Below are positions 22,828 to 33,761 of a stretch of DNA of 64,000 bases, piece by piece. Position 1 is the first letter of the stretch. Each line of letters starts with the position of its first letter. The notes beneath the pieces are model-generated. The model saw only the letters and a list, made by a program, of their open reading frames with translations. It did no database searches and had not been told where the DNA came from. The stretch lies in contig JAHGAU010000024.1 in the NCBI GenBank assembly GCA_019925105.1, positions 434,001 through 498,000 on the forward strand, in the 5' to 3' direction. Made by a program: the position numbers and the translations under genes. The DNA is from Niebla homalea. Lineage: Eukaryota; Ascomycota; Lecanoromycetes; Lecanorales; Ramalinaceae.

Positions 22828-25800
22828 TCACAGCGAGAACTTCTCCAGATACCTGGTGGCGGCCTCCACGGCCTCGTCGATCTTCTCGGGCTTCGTCCCG
22901 TTGCCGAGACTGGTGGCACCCTTGCCCGCCCCGGCCTTGCCTCCCACGATGCTCGAAACGCGGTTGGTCCATTCACTCGCCACGAGACCCTTCTTGTTGG
23001 CATCCTGTAGGGTGGTGGCACCGTCAGATCAGCGATCAGACCCTTAGGATGGGAATCTTGCCCCGAGGTAATGTTTTAGGGGGAGGGAAGGGGGGGGCTT
23101 TTCTCACCTCCGACACGAAACAACTATGTACGATCTTCCCATCCGGGCTGTCGTCTGCAGCCATGACATAAACTGTTTTATCCTTCGCTTTCGTCTGCAC
23201 ATGCTTGATCGTCTCGCTGATCGCCTTCCCGTTGGCAGAGATGGGCAGCTTCAGCACCACCGTCTTGGCCCCCTCGTGCTGGCTGAAATACTCATTCACC
23301 GCGGCCAACGCCTTCTTGGCTTCGGCCTTTTGCTGCGCTTTCTGCTCGTCCAATTGAGATTTGACGATCTTGGCGAAGCGGTCCCGTAATTTGGATTTCG
23401 TGATCGCGGAGATGGTGAGGGTGTTCAGGTCGCCCTGCGTCGTTTTGATCTCTTGTTCCTTGCTTGGCCCGGGAGGTACTTTCTCCAACCGATTCAGCCG
23501 CCCAGAGAATTCTTCTGCGAGGCGTTGGACCGCATGGGCGTCCTCACCCGTCACGGCGATGATTCGCCGGATCCCCTTGGCTATACCGCTTTCCTCGATG
23601 ATGATCAAATCCTTGATATCCCCCGTCTTCTGCACGTGCGTTCCACCGCAGAACTCGATACTGACTTCCTTCCACTTCGGATCCTTGACATTTGAGAGGA
23701 GATCGTCCACCTCAACTCCCACTGATACCACGCGCACAGGGTCCGGGTAAACTTCCCCAAACACTGCGCGTAGGCCCTCGATCTCCCGGGCGGTGGCGAG
23801 GGGCACGTCCTTGGCGTATACCATGCAATTCTGGCGGATGTAAGATGTGGAGATGTCCTCGATCTTCTCGAGTTCCTGGTCGGAAACCTGGCTGCGGTGG
23901 GAGAAGTCGAAGCGGAGTTTTTCGGGGGCGACAAGGGAACCCTTTTGGTCGATGCCGTCGCCCAAGACTTCCCGGAGAGCGAAGTTGAGGATGTGGGTGC
24001 CCGTGTGGTTGCTTCGGATAGGCCGCCTTCGATCTTCATTGTATTGGCATATAACCGTATCGCCGACAGAGAGGGCACCGGATGTCATTTCTCCGGTGTG
24101 AAGTACGTATCCTGCATAGACTTGCACATCTCCAACCTCAAACTCGGCAACGCCATCGATGACTATTTTGCCAGTATCGTTTTCTTGTCCACCCTGCTCG
24201 GCGTAGAAGTTGGTTCGATCCAGAAGCAAGCCGACCTGTTCTCCCTTGGGGACTTCCTGTGTGCTGTCGATGAATCGACCTTTTGTATAGATCTTTTTGA
24301 CCATTGAGTTGACAATGGCTCTCCCAAATTTGGGGTCGTCGTCGGTCTTGGTGATGTCGCTCATCTTCTCCAATTGCCCGAGCTCGTGGACCCCTAGTTT
24401 GAGAAGGTCTGAACCGGCTTTCTTCTCACCTCTGCTAACTTCTTTTGCTTGCAACCTCGCGGCCTCCAATTCAGTGTCGTCTATGCTCAGCCCTCGCTCC
24501 TCGGCCATCAGCCTGGTCAGATCTACCGGAAATCCATAGCTATCGTACAAACGCCAAACTACTTCGCCATGCAGTTTTGTAGAATCATTCAGCTTCGATT
24601 GCTGGGCAAAGTGCTCAAATTGCCTCTCCCCTCGGTCTAAAGTCTTTGAAAAAGACTCCTCCTCTTCCTTCAGGATCTCGATTACCTCTGACTCCTTTTT
24701 TCTGATTTCTGGAAACATGTCCCCCATCTGCTTCACAAGTGTGGGCACCAGCTTCCCAAAGAAGTCTCCAATCTCCACATTGAGATATTTTCGCGCGTAC
24801 CGTACACCTCTTCTCAGCACTCTCCGCACGACGTAACCTCTGCCTTTTTCATTCGGAGCGGCGCCATCGCTGATGGCGAACGTCAATGTCCGCACATGGT
24901 CCGCGACAACTCTATAGGCCGTATCAATGCCGTCAGGATCATCTTCTCCAAACTTCCCTCGATACTCCCTCGCGCCTGCGACTTGCTGAATCTTCTGGAA
25001 TAAAGGCGTGAAAACATCGGTATCGTAATTGCTCATCTTGTTCTGCAGCACGGACACCAATCTCTCATAGCCCAGACCAGTATCCACATGCTTATTAGGT
25101 AACGGCCGCAAGGACCTGTCAGGCTCTCGATTGTATTGAATAAAGACGTTATTCCAAATCTCAAGCACATTAGGATCATCCTGATTGACCAAATGAGCGG
25201 CATTCCGTCCGCCTATCCTGTCGTAGTGGATTTCCGAGCAAGGACCGCAAGGGCCCTGGTCACCCATCTCCCAGAAATTGTCTTTCATATCGCCCGTCAG
25301 GATGTGGTCGTCGGCGACCCCTACCGAGCGCCATAGATCTCTGGCTTCGGAATCGGGTTCAAGACCGGTGGCGGGTTGACCTTCGAAGTAGGTAACATAT
25401 AAATTATCCGGGTTGAGTCCATAGACTTTTGTGAGCAGATCCCATGAGAACTGGATGGCTTCCTTCTTGAAGTAGTCGCCAAAGGACCAATTGCCCAGCA
25501 TCTCAAAGAAGGTCTGTTCGTCATGACCTCAGCAGGGAAGTACACAGGCAGCCAATGAGTAGCGCAACTTACGTGATGGTAGCTGTCCTTGCCCACATCA
25601 TCAAGGTCCTCGTGAATTATTAGCTGAGACAGTCGTGCAGCAGCACTTCACATCCGCGGCTCACATTGTGCTTCCCACCAGCGCGGATGCACTACCTCTG
25701 TCAATGTCTGAGTACACGAGCACGGAGTCGCTCGAGGAGGCTGACCTTTTGGGAGTTCACTGCCCGTTTGAGTTGGGCAAAATCGGAGGCAGGGTCGACG

Positions 25801-26175
25801 GTTCCGAGGAAGATGGATTTGTACTGGTTCATTCCAGCATTGGCGAACAGCAGGGATGGATCCGAGTGAGGGACGACAGAGGAGGAGGGCACTAGCTAAC
25901 GTTCAGGATAATTGTTTTGGATCGGGACTCTGGGGGCTTGACTCACCAAAGGTGTGGCCATGCTTTTTGAAGTATTCAAGAAAGGTGTCGCGTACTTTGA
26001 CGGCAGGCCATTGCTCAGTAGAGCCCATCTTGGGCGGAAATGTGCAGAATTGTCTACTTTTAGGGAGTGTGTGAAAATGTTGAAGCCCAAGTGCTCTTGG
26101 AGGGCGATGGTAGAAGAATCTCGAAGGGGCGCGACCCAGGTCTCCGCAGGTTTGCCCAACTCTCACTTTTCGCAT
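22828..26175 (-). CDS. ALA1: Alanyl-tRNA synthetase, cytosolic/mitochondrial
   Basis: Six minus-strand exons (26175..25947, 25891..25746, 25691..25665, 25608..25573, 25513..23108, 23004..22828) total 3,021 nt, 1,006 residues. It charges tRNA-Ala. Class II catalytic motifs appear in [45 protein letters not shown] and [16 protein letters not shown]. The editing domain shows HTGTH and CGGTH zinc-site motifs. The Gly-rich C-Ala tail ends in the last exon. Exons 3 and 4 are only 27 and 36 nt. Two in-frame ATGs are possible: 26175 gives a 49-residue Arg-rich extension suited to mitochondrial import, and 26028 ([10 protein letters not shown]) gives the usual cytosolic start. One gene making both forms is known for yeast ALA1. 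Confidence 0.95.
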
Positions 26176-26286
26176 TTGCCCATCCGTGTCATGTTATGAC
26201 TTGAATTCTTCCTCCTCCTGTAAGGCGTTGAACAGTCCTGCTTCCGCCAGTTCAGAAGTCCGCAAATCCTTTGGCACGCACTGGAG
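26176..26286. promoter_or_regulatory. Compact bidirectional promoter
   Basis: Only 111 bp separate the upstream AlaRS start (26175, minus) from the start of the unknown gene (26287, plus). If both starts are used, the two genes share this control region, and AlaRS transcription start choice would decide which ATG is included. Confidence 0.5.
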
Positions 26287-26999
26287 ATGACATTTGGAAG
26301 AACGGGGGTTGATGGTGGAGTGCGGACGGGGGTGGGAGCTCCGCATGGACAAAAGCGACGGGCGGATGACGATTTGAAGAACGACCAGCGTCTCGCAAAA
26401 AGATTCGATCTACTCAATCTCGGTGAGTCAACACTTCTGATTGCTCCCTACAGGTAAAATTGTTTGACTGACAGTATCATGTAGAGCAAAATGGCAAGCT
26501 CTATGTTCCAGTATCGGCGCCTCTGCCAACCCCTCCAGCGGCATCTTACTCCCCCTCCAGCGAATCGATGCTCCTGGATGATACACCCAATCGTGTCTAT
26601 ATCCACAATCTCGATGCCGAACTGAAGAACATCGAGGCCGAGGAGGAGAAGCTTGTCTTCCTCCCGGACATTGAGAAGAAGCTGGGCAAGATACCCAACA
26701 ATGTCTTGAGGGGCGATGTGCATCCATCGGCACAGGGCAAGCAGATGGTGCTGTATGAAGTGCCTCATTCCCTCAGCGTTCCGGAGAACCAGGATAGTGT
26801 CAGGAAAGCCATCATTGAAAGCAGAAAAAGGGCAAGTGAGAAGCAGGCACAGGAGACTGACATGGCACCTGAGCATCAAAAGGCGCCTCGTCAAAACGGT
26901 GTACCAAACGGTGTACCTTTGCTCCACAACAGTATCCATGTGGATGGCGAACACATGCTATACGCTAGGAATGATGAAGATGCAATGGATATCGGATAA
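26287..26999 (+). CDS. Conserved-looking protein of unknown function
   Basis: Exons 26287..26422 and 26485..26999 (62-nt intron, GTGAGT...GTAG) give 216 residues. I do not recognise a named family. The ordered-looking core is LAKRFDLLNLE, then VYIHNLDAELKNIEAEEEKL and FLPDIEKKLGKIP, which read like amphipathic helices. The N-terminus has a basic patch (QKRRADDDLK) and the C-terminus is polar with a short repeat (QNGVPNGVP). No signal peptide or membrane segment. It starts 111 bp from the AlaRS gene in the opposite direction. Nuclear or cytosolic placement is a guess. Confidence 0.7.
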
Positions 27000-27201
27000 C
27001 CTATCTAATCCAACCCTCACGCGCCACGTGCATTGCACCGCCAGAGACCTGTAAAGGAGGCCCATGCTCACAAAAGACCGAATATAATAGCTGATGACTG
27101 AGGCCGTGATGCATGAATGGCCCGAAACGATTTCGAGAACTAGTATGCGAGACAAGACAAGGACTTGCAAAACAATGGCCGTTTTCATAGAGAGGAAGAC
27201 C

Positions 27202-27901
27202 TCATTTGAAAGGGTTCAGTCGTGCGGCGAAGCTGGCTCTTTTGTCTTCGGTCTGAGAGGCGTTCGCCTGATTCAAGGGGATATTCTGCATTGCTGATGA
27301 CGATTCTCCGGCATCTACTGCACTCGGTGGTGGGCCCGCTGGAGGTGCAACATACTCCTCGTCGGGGTTGCCTTTCATCGATCCAGCAGGCGGTACGTAC
27401 GCAGGAGGGGCTGAGTGGGCGGCATTGTATGCTGAAGAAGTCAGTGTGGATTGTCGCATGCATGATTGGGGCTTCACTTACCGGGTGGTGGATAAGATTG
27501 AGGATATGGCTGCATTGGATACTCTTGGCCATAGACAGGTTGTTGGTACTGGGAATAGTATGGACGAGGAGCGACTTGAGCTCGCTGGTGACGTCGGACA
27601 AGGATCTAGGAATTTTCATCAGCACACTTCTGGATCAAGTCCATATCTTTTCCATGCTTACCCTGTGATATGCCAGAGGTGCTTGTCCCCGCCTTATCCT
27701 CCTCTGGGCATGGTAGTAGCCCCCTACCAGCCAAAAGATGAGAAGCAGGAGTACTGCTCCGACCACCGCCCATTTGATGGCATCGCCTGTGGGATTGTAG
27801 CTCCACCCTCCGTAGTTCTCATCGTCGCCATTATTGCCGTCACTTGTCGTAGAGTCAGACCCAGCGGTATCGTCCTGCCTCTTCCATGGGAGGTAACCCA
27901 T
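27202..27901 (-). CDS. RCR-domain single-pass membrane protein
   Basis: Three minus-strand exons (27901..27662, 27605..27482, 27431..27202) give 197 residues. A short acidic, Asn/Ser-rich N-terminus is followed by one membrane helix (AIKWAVVGAVLLLLIFWLVG) near residues 41–60, a basic stop-transfer stretch (HAQRRIRRGQAP), then a Pro/Tyr/Gln-rich cytosolic tail. The PPAY and YPPP sequences are candidate Rsp5/Nedd4 ubiquitin-ligase binding PY motifs. This layout matches the RCR family (yeast Rcr1/Rcr2), which affects endosome–vacuole traffic of plasma membrane proteins and chitin deposition. The gene is head-to-head with TVP23, 404 bp apart. Confidence 0.78.
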
Positions 27902-28305
27902 GGCGAGCTTACGCGTGCCGATTATAGACTCAGAGATGCAATGCTCCAAACAGAAATGAAGTGGTATAACAAAAGAAGGTCGAAAGCGATAGTGTGAAGA
28001 GTGAGGGGAAGAGAATGACTAGGGATTATCGTTGCAGTGAGACATGTACCTTTTGGACCACTGAAAACTTGCGGGCCTCGCGTCAATAACAAACGCCAAG
28101 ACATTTTTTCAGGACAGCTCACTCAGGCCTCAGCCACAGCGACATCAAAGCTCCCCAATCTTCAAGCTTGGTCGACCTTTCACCGCGCCAATAATAATAA
28201 TATGACCCTCGCGCCAATCTCACATTGATAATGCGACTAGTCACCGGCCCTTACTAGATTGTCACTTCTGTGATCTACAAACGTCACCCTTCCCCCATCT
28301 GCACA
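27902..28305. promoter_or_regulatory. Divergent region between RCR-type gene and TVP23
   Basis: This 404-bp gap between opposite start codons has no supported ORF. Shared promoter function is inferred from the layout. Confidence 0.4.
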
Positions 28306-29289
28306 ATGGCCGACCAGGTTCGAGAGCCTCGCCAGGGGGATCTGAGCTGGCGCCTGAGCTCCCATCCCATCACCCTGATCATCTTCCTCACTTTTCGAAT
28401 ATGTAGGTCCTCATATTACTCTTCCACCGGTCCAATTCCTACAAAACGCTGACCTACAATGCTAGCATCCCTCCTCGTCTACCTCTTCGGCCTCTGGATC
28501 TTCACCAGCAGCTTGTGCGTCTCCCATGCCCCCTTATCACCACCCTGGCAGCAATTCTTCCTCCTCCAGCTCCTCCAGCCAAACCTCCCGGCTAACCCAC
28601 CTCACTTCTTTCGGCCAGTGTCCTCATCTTCATCATCACGATGCTCCTCCTCGCCGCAGACTTCTACTACCTCAAAAACATCGCGGGCCGGAGATTGGTC
28701 GGGCTGAGGTGGTGGAACGAGGTCAACACTGCGACGGGGGAAAGCCATTGGGTCTTTGAGAGCCAGGATCGGAGCGGTGCTGATGGAGGGGTCATGCAGA
28801 ATGCCACAGATAAGAGGTGCGTAGGAGGGAAAATCAATTGGGTGAAGGGGGCGCGCCTGCGTGTTGCCAGTTGCCTATGCCGTTCATGTGCTGTCTGAAA
28901 GAGGGGCGGGGGGATGCGTTGAGGTGTTTTGGGACTATCCAAAGCTGACGAGACGTTGTTTTTGCGATAGGTTCTTCTGGCTGGCGCTGTATGCACAGCC
29001 CGCTCTGTGGGTGGGCCTTGCGATTTTCGCGCTGGTGAGGTTCGAGAATGCGATTTGGCTTGCTTTGATTGGTCAGTATTATCACCCCCCTACATTTCCC
29101 GTTTGATAGTGTCCGCTCACGGGTAGACCTGCAGTGATCGCTCTGATATTGACAATCACGAATACCCTGGCGTTTTCCAGATGTGATAAATTCAGCCAGG
29201 CATCGACTTTAGCTTCTAGTGCGTTATATTCCGGGGGACTGGCAAAGAATGTGGCGGGCAGTGTCTTTAGCAGATTCTTCAATCGGTAG
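28306..29289 (+). CDS. TVP23: Golgi membrane protein Tvp23
   Basis: Five exons (28306..28402, 28466..28514, 28619..28816, 28971..29071, 29135..29289) give 199 residues, matching family length (DUF846/Tvp23). Four hydrophobic segments are visible: [14 protein letters not shown] with [52 protein letters not shown] and [18 protein letters not shown]. The family signature [20 protein letters not shown] is complete. Tvp23 sits in late Golgi vesicles with Yip-family proteins and helps retrograde traffic. All four introns use GT–AG and preserve frame. Confidence 0.93.
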
Positions 29290-29709
29290 TAAACACGGTA
29301 GTATAAGAGACGGTAATGGACTTGACATGGACTTATTATCTGTACTAAAGACAGTTACTTGGCTGTTTCTATTGCAATGCTGTGTCTCTGGTGCAAACAG
29401 TCATGCAAGAACACTTTCCAGCTTCGTCGATTTCACCTGCTCTTGATCTTGTTCCATTCGACCTGCAAGATTGACCACTTGCACTTCCAGTATCATTCTT
29501 CTCTCTCAAGCATTGATATCTTCCATTCGCCATTGAATCTTCGATCTTCCTTCAAGCATTAATGTTCTTTCTCGGCGTCCAGTACGTCAAAATAGCGAAT
29601 GCATCAACAGTTGTAATGCCCCTTGTCAAGACATCACAAATCGAAGCGGATGAATGAAGGGGATCCCTCGAACTTTGCGTACAATTCCCGAAAAACATCT
29701 GGTAGGTGC
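29290..29709. other. Convergent intergenic region
   Basis: These 420 bp lie between TVP23 and the minus-strand gene ending at 29710. They are AT-leaning with short open stretches only. No gene is supported. Confidence 0.5.
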
Positions 29710-30759
29710 TCAGCCACCTATATGGACCATCATTTCCACCTCACACTCTTCACCAAATTGTCCTGACTCCCAGCCCTGTTTAATCTCCTTCTGAAAGCGT
29801 TGCCAATCCTCAGCATTGTGTCTGCGCAGTCTGAGCCTCCTGCCGTTCCACTTGTAAGTCGCGGAGACGCTCTTGACCTTGCGGGCAAGATCGTTGGGCA
29901 GCTCCGACTCGCGAACGAGTCGGTCGAACAATCCATCGGAGCTCTTGCATTGAGCGAGGGCAATGGCGATAGGAGCCTTGTCTTTCTCATTATCGGTGAT
30001 GACCAGTAATGTCGTCTTCTGGCAGATCTCTTGGCTCAGAATACCATACATTATAGGTAGCCCTCTCTCGACCTTGATCCGAGGCATGCTGTGCTCTGTG
30101 TTGGTGGCATAGGTACTACCTCCTCTCTGACTCTTCTGGCTTGGATGTTCGTCTTCCGAGTTACTATCCAACACGATCGTAATTTTGGACGGGTCAACAT
30201 CTTTATCCTCCGTGAGAGCTGGAGTAAGGACTGGCGTCTGCAGTGCACGACGCCTTTTGCCCACTAGAGGAGTGTCTGAGTCTGTCTCGGAGGACTCCTC
30301 GGGAGTTTTGGAAGAATCGGCATCTTGCCCCTTACTTCGATACTTCCTATCCGGCTTCGTCGTTTGGGACCCCTGGGTTGGTTGCGATGTAGGCAGTCGT
30401 TGATGGATACCTTGAAGCCTTTTTGCACGAGGCTTCTCAGCTGGGGCTTTCGCCGGCTGTCTTGTTTTGTCGCAGATGTTCTTGAGTTCAGATTGGGTAC
30501 CTCTGAGATCAGTGTTGGTGTACCTACGCAACCGCATTGATTTCCTTTCCATGGGTCTTAGCTTTTCTTCCAGAATTTCTGGCAGGAGGTGATTCCATTC
30601 GAGGTCATTGTCATCCTCGTCATCCTCGTCTTTTCCGGCCCTTTTGTGGTTTTTGGTTGGTGGTTTCGTTGCTCGCGATATGAGTGGAGATGAAGCATCT
30701 TCCTTGCGTTTCTGTACCCTTTCCATATTTTTGTGAGGTTTGTAAGGGTTGTCAGCCAT
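29710..30759 (-). CDS. Uncharacterised charged protein with a candidate SUMO-interaction motif
   Basis: A single exon encodes 349 residues from ATG 30759. No family recognised. The N-terminal two thirds is disordered and highly charged, with an acidic run (DEDDEDDND) and many basic clusters (GKRRRAL, KPRAKRLQ). ITIVLDSNSEDE near residue 192 has the hydrophobic core plus acidic tail typical of SUMO-interaction motifs. The last 120 residues look folded: PIMYGILSQEICQKTTLLVI, FDRLVRESELPNDLARKVKS and SATYKWNGRRLRLRR, ending EVEMMVHIGG, a pattern that could form a small beta-grasp-like fold (inference only). Probably nuclear. Confidence 0.65.
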   Translation of the reverse strand: MADNPYKPHKNMERVQKRKEDASSPLISRATKPPTKNHKRAGKDEDDEDDNDLEWNHLLPEILEEKLRPMERKSMRLRRYTNTDLRGTQSELKNICDKTRQPAKAPAEKPRAKRLQGIHQRLPTSQPTQGSQTTKPDRKYRSKGQDADSSKTPEESSETDSDTPLVGKRRRALQTPVLTPALTEDKDVDPSKITIVLDSNSEDEHPSQKSQRGGSTYATNTEHSMPRIKVERGLPIMYGILSQEICQKTTLLVITDNEKDKAPIAIALAQCKSSDGLFDRLVRESELPNDLARKVKSVSATYKWNGRRLRLRRHNAEDWQRFQKEIKQGWESGQFGEECEVEMMVHIGG

Positions 30760-30940
30760 TGACGTGGCGTGAATCTTGGATGGGGTTGCTACTGCTGAAA
30801 GTGTCTTAGAAGACTCTCGATCCTAGTAGAGCTCAATTAGCTTGACACCGAAGCGAATGTGTTGCGCAACTAACACCGCCAGGTACTTTGAATCTAAGGC
30901 GATCGCGAAAGACCATTTCAAGTGCGTTGCTCAACCTAAT

Positions 30941-31657
30941 TCAGACTCCTAGGTAAGCGCGATGCCATCTTAGGTCGCAGGATGATCGTATCAAGACTGA
31001 CCTTCCAGCATCGCGAGGATAGAGCAGGCCCTTTGAACTGTCGGGTTCCCTTAGATGCTTTCTATTCATGTCTCCCCAGAAGACCATGCCGTAACTTCTG
31101 AGGAAGCTCCAGGCAAGCCTTTGACTGGCGGTTGTGTTACCGTTGTCATCCGATGGACTACCATCTGGGGTTTCCAGGCAGCTGTTGATAGCCTGCACAA
31201 GGTGTTGTTGAGTAGAAGTACTGCTTGGACCCTTAATGAAGCCCAATGGATCGCATAGATTTGTCAAATCATTCTTGGGCCAAGACGGCGAAGTCGAGAT
31301 GTTGGAAAGCTTCGTCTTCAAAGCGCTGGGGGATTGCTTGTTTTGAGGAAAAGCTGTCAGGGTTCGCTGTAAAGCCGCATTTGTATGAGCGTCAAGACGA
31401 TCTTCGGGATCGTAGCTGAGTGGTGATTTCTTTGCTATCGACATTTGTACTTGAGCTTCAAATTCACCATTCGATCTATATGGAGTGGAGCTTTGTGGTG
31501 ACCTACTTGATCCATCGTGGGGTTTGCCAGAAGTCATTCCGTGAGCCAGTGTTGGCCTTCGTTGCGCAGTTCCTTGGTAGGTGTTCACACCTGACGCATC
31601 TCGCCACTTTCAGATCTTGGAATGCATTCGAAAAGGAACAGCAACTGACTTCTCCAT
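30941..31657 (-). pseudogene. Uncharacterised ORF with in-frame TGA near its 5' end
   Basis: An open frame runs to the stop at 30941 with coding-like composition (for example SQRLAWSFLRSYGMVFWGDM). The first good ATG, at 31657, gives MEKSVAVPFRMHSKI and then an in-frame TGA at 31612–31610, after which the same frame continues for over 220 codons. An internal ATG lies at 31538. The alternatives are a C-to-T nonsense mutation (CGA to TGA), a sequence error, stop-codon readthrough, or true initiation at 31538. A GTCAGT donor-like site near 31002 could also alter the C-terminus. No family recognised. Labelled pseudogene provisionally. Confidence 0.4.
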
Positions 31658-32026
31658 TCTAGCGTACTCTTCTGACTGCCAGCATAACTCTTATCCTTCT
31701 CCATAGAGAACGCTGGAAGGGAAGAGACTACAAAACGTGCGATGACCCGAATCTCCGCAAGTCATGCAACTGTCTTCAAATCAATTGCATGATTGGCTTT
31801 GGCGTCACTGCTTCGTGGCATGTACTTTTCTCAGAACCATGATGCAAAGAAATTATAGGTCTAGCCACTAAACGTTATTCGCAAGAGGTAGGTGTTGTCA
31901 CGGTGATGAAGACTCATCATGGTGTGATGATGGTGGATATGCTGATTGTAGAAATCACGGGATCTCACGAATCAAGATAGCACCGATAGTACCTTGGAGA
32001 CTCGCAAGAAGCTTAGCTTTTCCTCT
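31658..32026. other. Intergenic region
   Basis: These 369 bp lie between the VTA1 stop and the TGA-containing gene, both on the minus strand. No supported ORF. Confidence 0.45.
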
Positions 32027-33383
32027 CTAATTTGCTCCAAGAACCTCCAGGGCTTCTCTCAACTCCTTCACTGCTGTCTTTACGTCTTCGAAGTTCAACG
32101 CCGAAATGGCAAATTTCGCGTGCTTTTGTGCTGCCGCGACAGACACTTCATCCTCTTTCAATTGATCGATTAGTTGCGGACGCACCACACCTCTTCTACT
32201 CTCAGACGGGTTACCAAGGCCTGGCACTGGATGCACGTTAGTAGGGACAAAAGGCTGGAAAGTAGGAGCATGAGCGGCCGCAGAGACATTCTGGTGGCCA
32301 TCTACTGCTGGTGGAGGAGCAGAGGGCAGCGCACTAGCATTAGAGCCAGGCGGTAGGACGTCCGGCTTGGATGTGTTTTGTTGGAAGGTCGGACTACTTG
32401 TTGGCAGTCCAGTATCGGGTGGAAATTGCTGCTGCGGTCTTCCAATCTCTTGGGGAACGCTCGGGAAATAACCGCCGCCGTCTGACAGCTTTTGTTCCTC
32501 GCTTGAAGGTTCAAGTGGAGACACCTCGGGAGCTGCTGAGGTATGGTAGTAATTCTCATCCGGGGGTGAAAGAGCAGGTGCGTCTTTGGCTGTATGTAAG
32601 CTATGATCATCCGGCACATCCTCTACTGAGGGCTGTTTCATTGCAGCGTCCCTGATACCACTATCTAGTACCTGTACATCCGCATCATTCCGGTCTAGAT
32701 GCTGAGCCTCAACGACTGGAGATGGCTCGGGGATCGGATTCGATGCATTCGGATCCTCGCCTGCTTTGATGGCTTTAGCTATTCGCAGTGCGTGGTATTT
32801 CGCAAACTTGATCTTTGAAGTCGTTTCTGATTCAAGAGGGCCCCAAATCTGGCCAAGCTCCAGAAAGGTAGCAGCAGCTTGAAACGTATCTGCCGTCTGC
32901 CTAAAAGCCAATGTCAACCAGAGAGTGATGTTGTAACAAGTCTTGTAGCTTTACCTGGACACTTTGTTGGCTTTCATGGCGTTATCTGCTCGTTGAAATG
33001 TTTCCTGAGCAAATTGCTCTAGATAAGCGTGACCTGCAATGTCATCTACAATGGCATCATTTTCTGAAAAATCCGCTTTGGCCTAGCCTGCCATGAGTCA
33101 AAATCCCAAAGCCATGGTCATCACAATACCTGCTCCAGCTTGTCCATCATTTGCATGGTATAGCTCTTGCTGTCATCATCTGCTTGGTGAAGGCCTTTTG
33201 AGATGATCTGGTCGACTATCCAGTAGTTGCCTAGTCTGCGTTCAACATCATTCACTTTAGACTCGGTCCAACTTACTCACACCAATATGCTATGGCTGGC
33301 CGTGCTTTTTCTAGCTGGCCAGCACGCTGCGCAAATCTTGCGATATCAGCCGCCTTCAACGCAGGAGGAATTGCTGCAGCCAT
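32027..33383 (-). CDS. VTA1: Vacuolar protein sorting-associated protein Vta1
   Basis: Four minus-strand exons (33383..33281, 33230..33130, 33082..32955, 32900..32027) give 401 residues. The N-terminal 160 residues form the Vta1/LIP5 tandem MIT-like domain (PALKAADIARFAQRAGQLE, IAYWCNYWIVDQI, YLEQFAQETFQRADNAM, TFLELGQIWGPLESE, KYHALRIAKAIKAGEDPN). A long Pro/Ser linker follows, and the last 50 residues are the VSL helical pair (AAQKHAKFAISALNFEDVKT) that binds Vps4. Vta1 activates the Vps4 AAA ATPase, which recycles ESCRT-III at endosomes. All junctions reproduce family sequence. Confidence 0.95.
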
Positions 33384-33761
33384 AAGGGAGAAGTAACGAA
33401 TATCTTTTCTAGAAGAAAATAAAGTGGAAGGGACAAAATGTTCCGAGCGAGATGTAAGCTTAGCCGTTGGGATCAAAGGCCAAGGCAGTATTATTGCATC
33501 CTATCTAGAGCGAAGAACATGATGGTGGTGCCTGTGCTTGCTGTAGAAAGTGAATGACGGTCTAGCCATGTGTCTATTTACAGAGTGTGTTTGCCCCGTC
33601 GCATTAAGTCCGAAGCTCCCCCGCAAAAACATTTAAGGACAGCTTTCCTCCCAAACCTCGATGCATATTGCTTATAACTCGCTGTCTTGAAGCTTATAGA
33701 AGCTTAAAAGACTGCATGTGAAATGACTTATATGATACTGATCTTTGCTTCGTAGATCGAA
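33384..33761. promoter_or_regulatory. Divergent region between VTA1 and the Mpd1-type gene
   Basis: A 378-bp gap between opposite starts. No ORF. Promoter function for both genes is inferred. Confidence 0.4.

Noticed and set aside
22776..24307. Plus-strand and alternative-frame ORFs across AlaRS
   Set aside because: They are shadows of the long synthetase exon, whose frame matches the family throughout.
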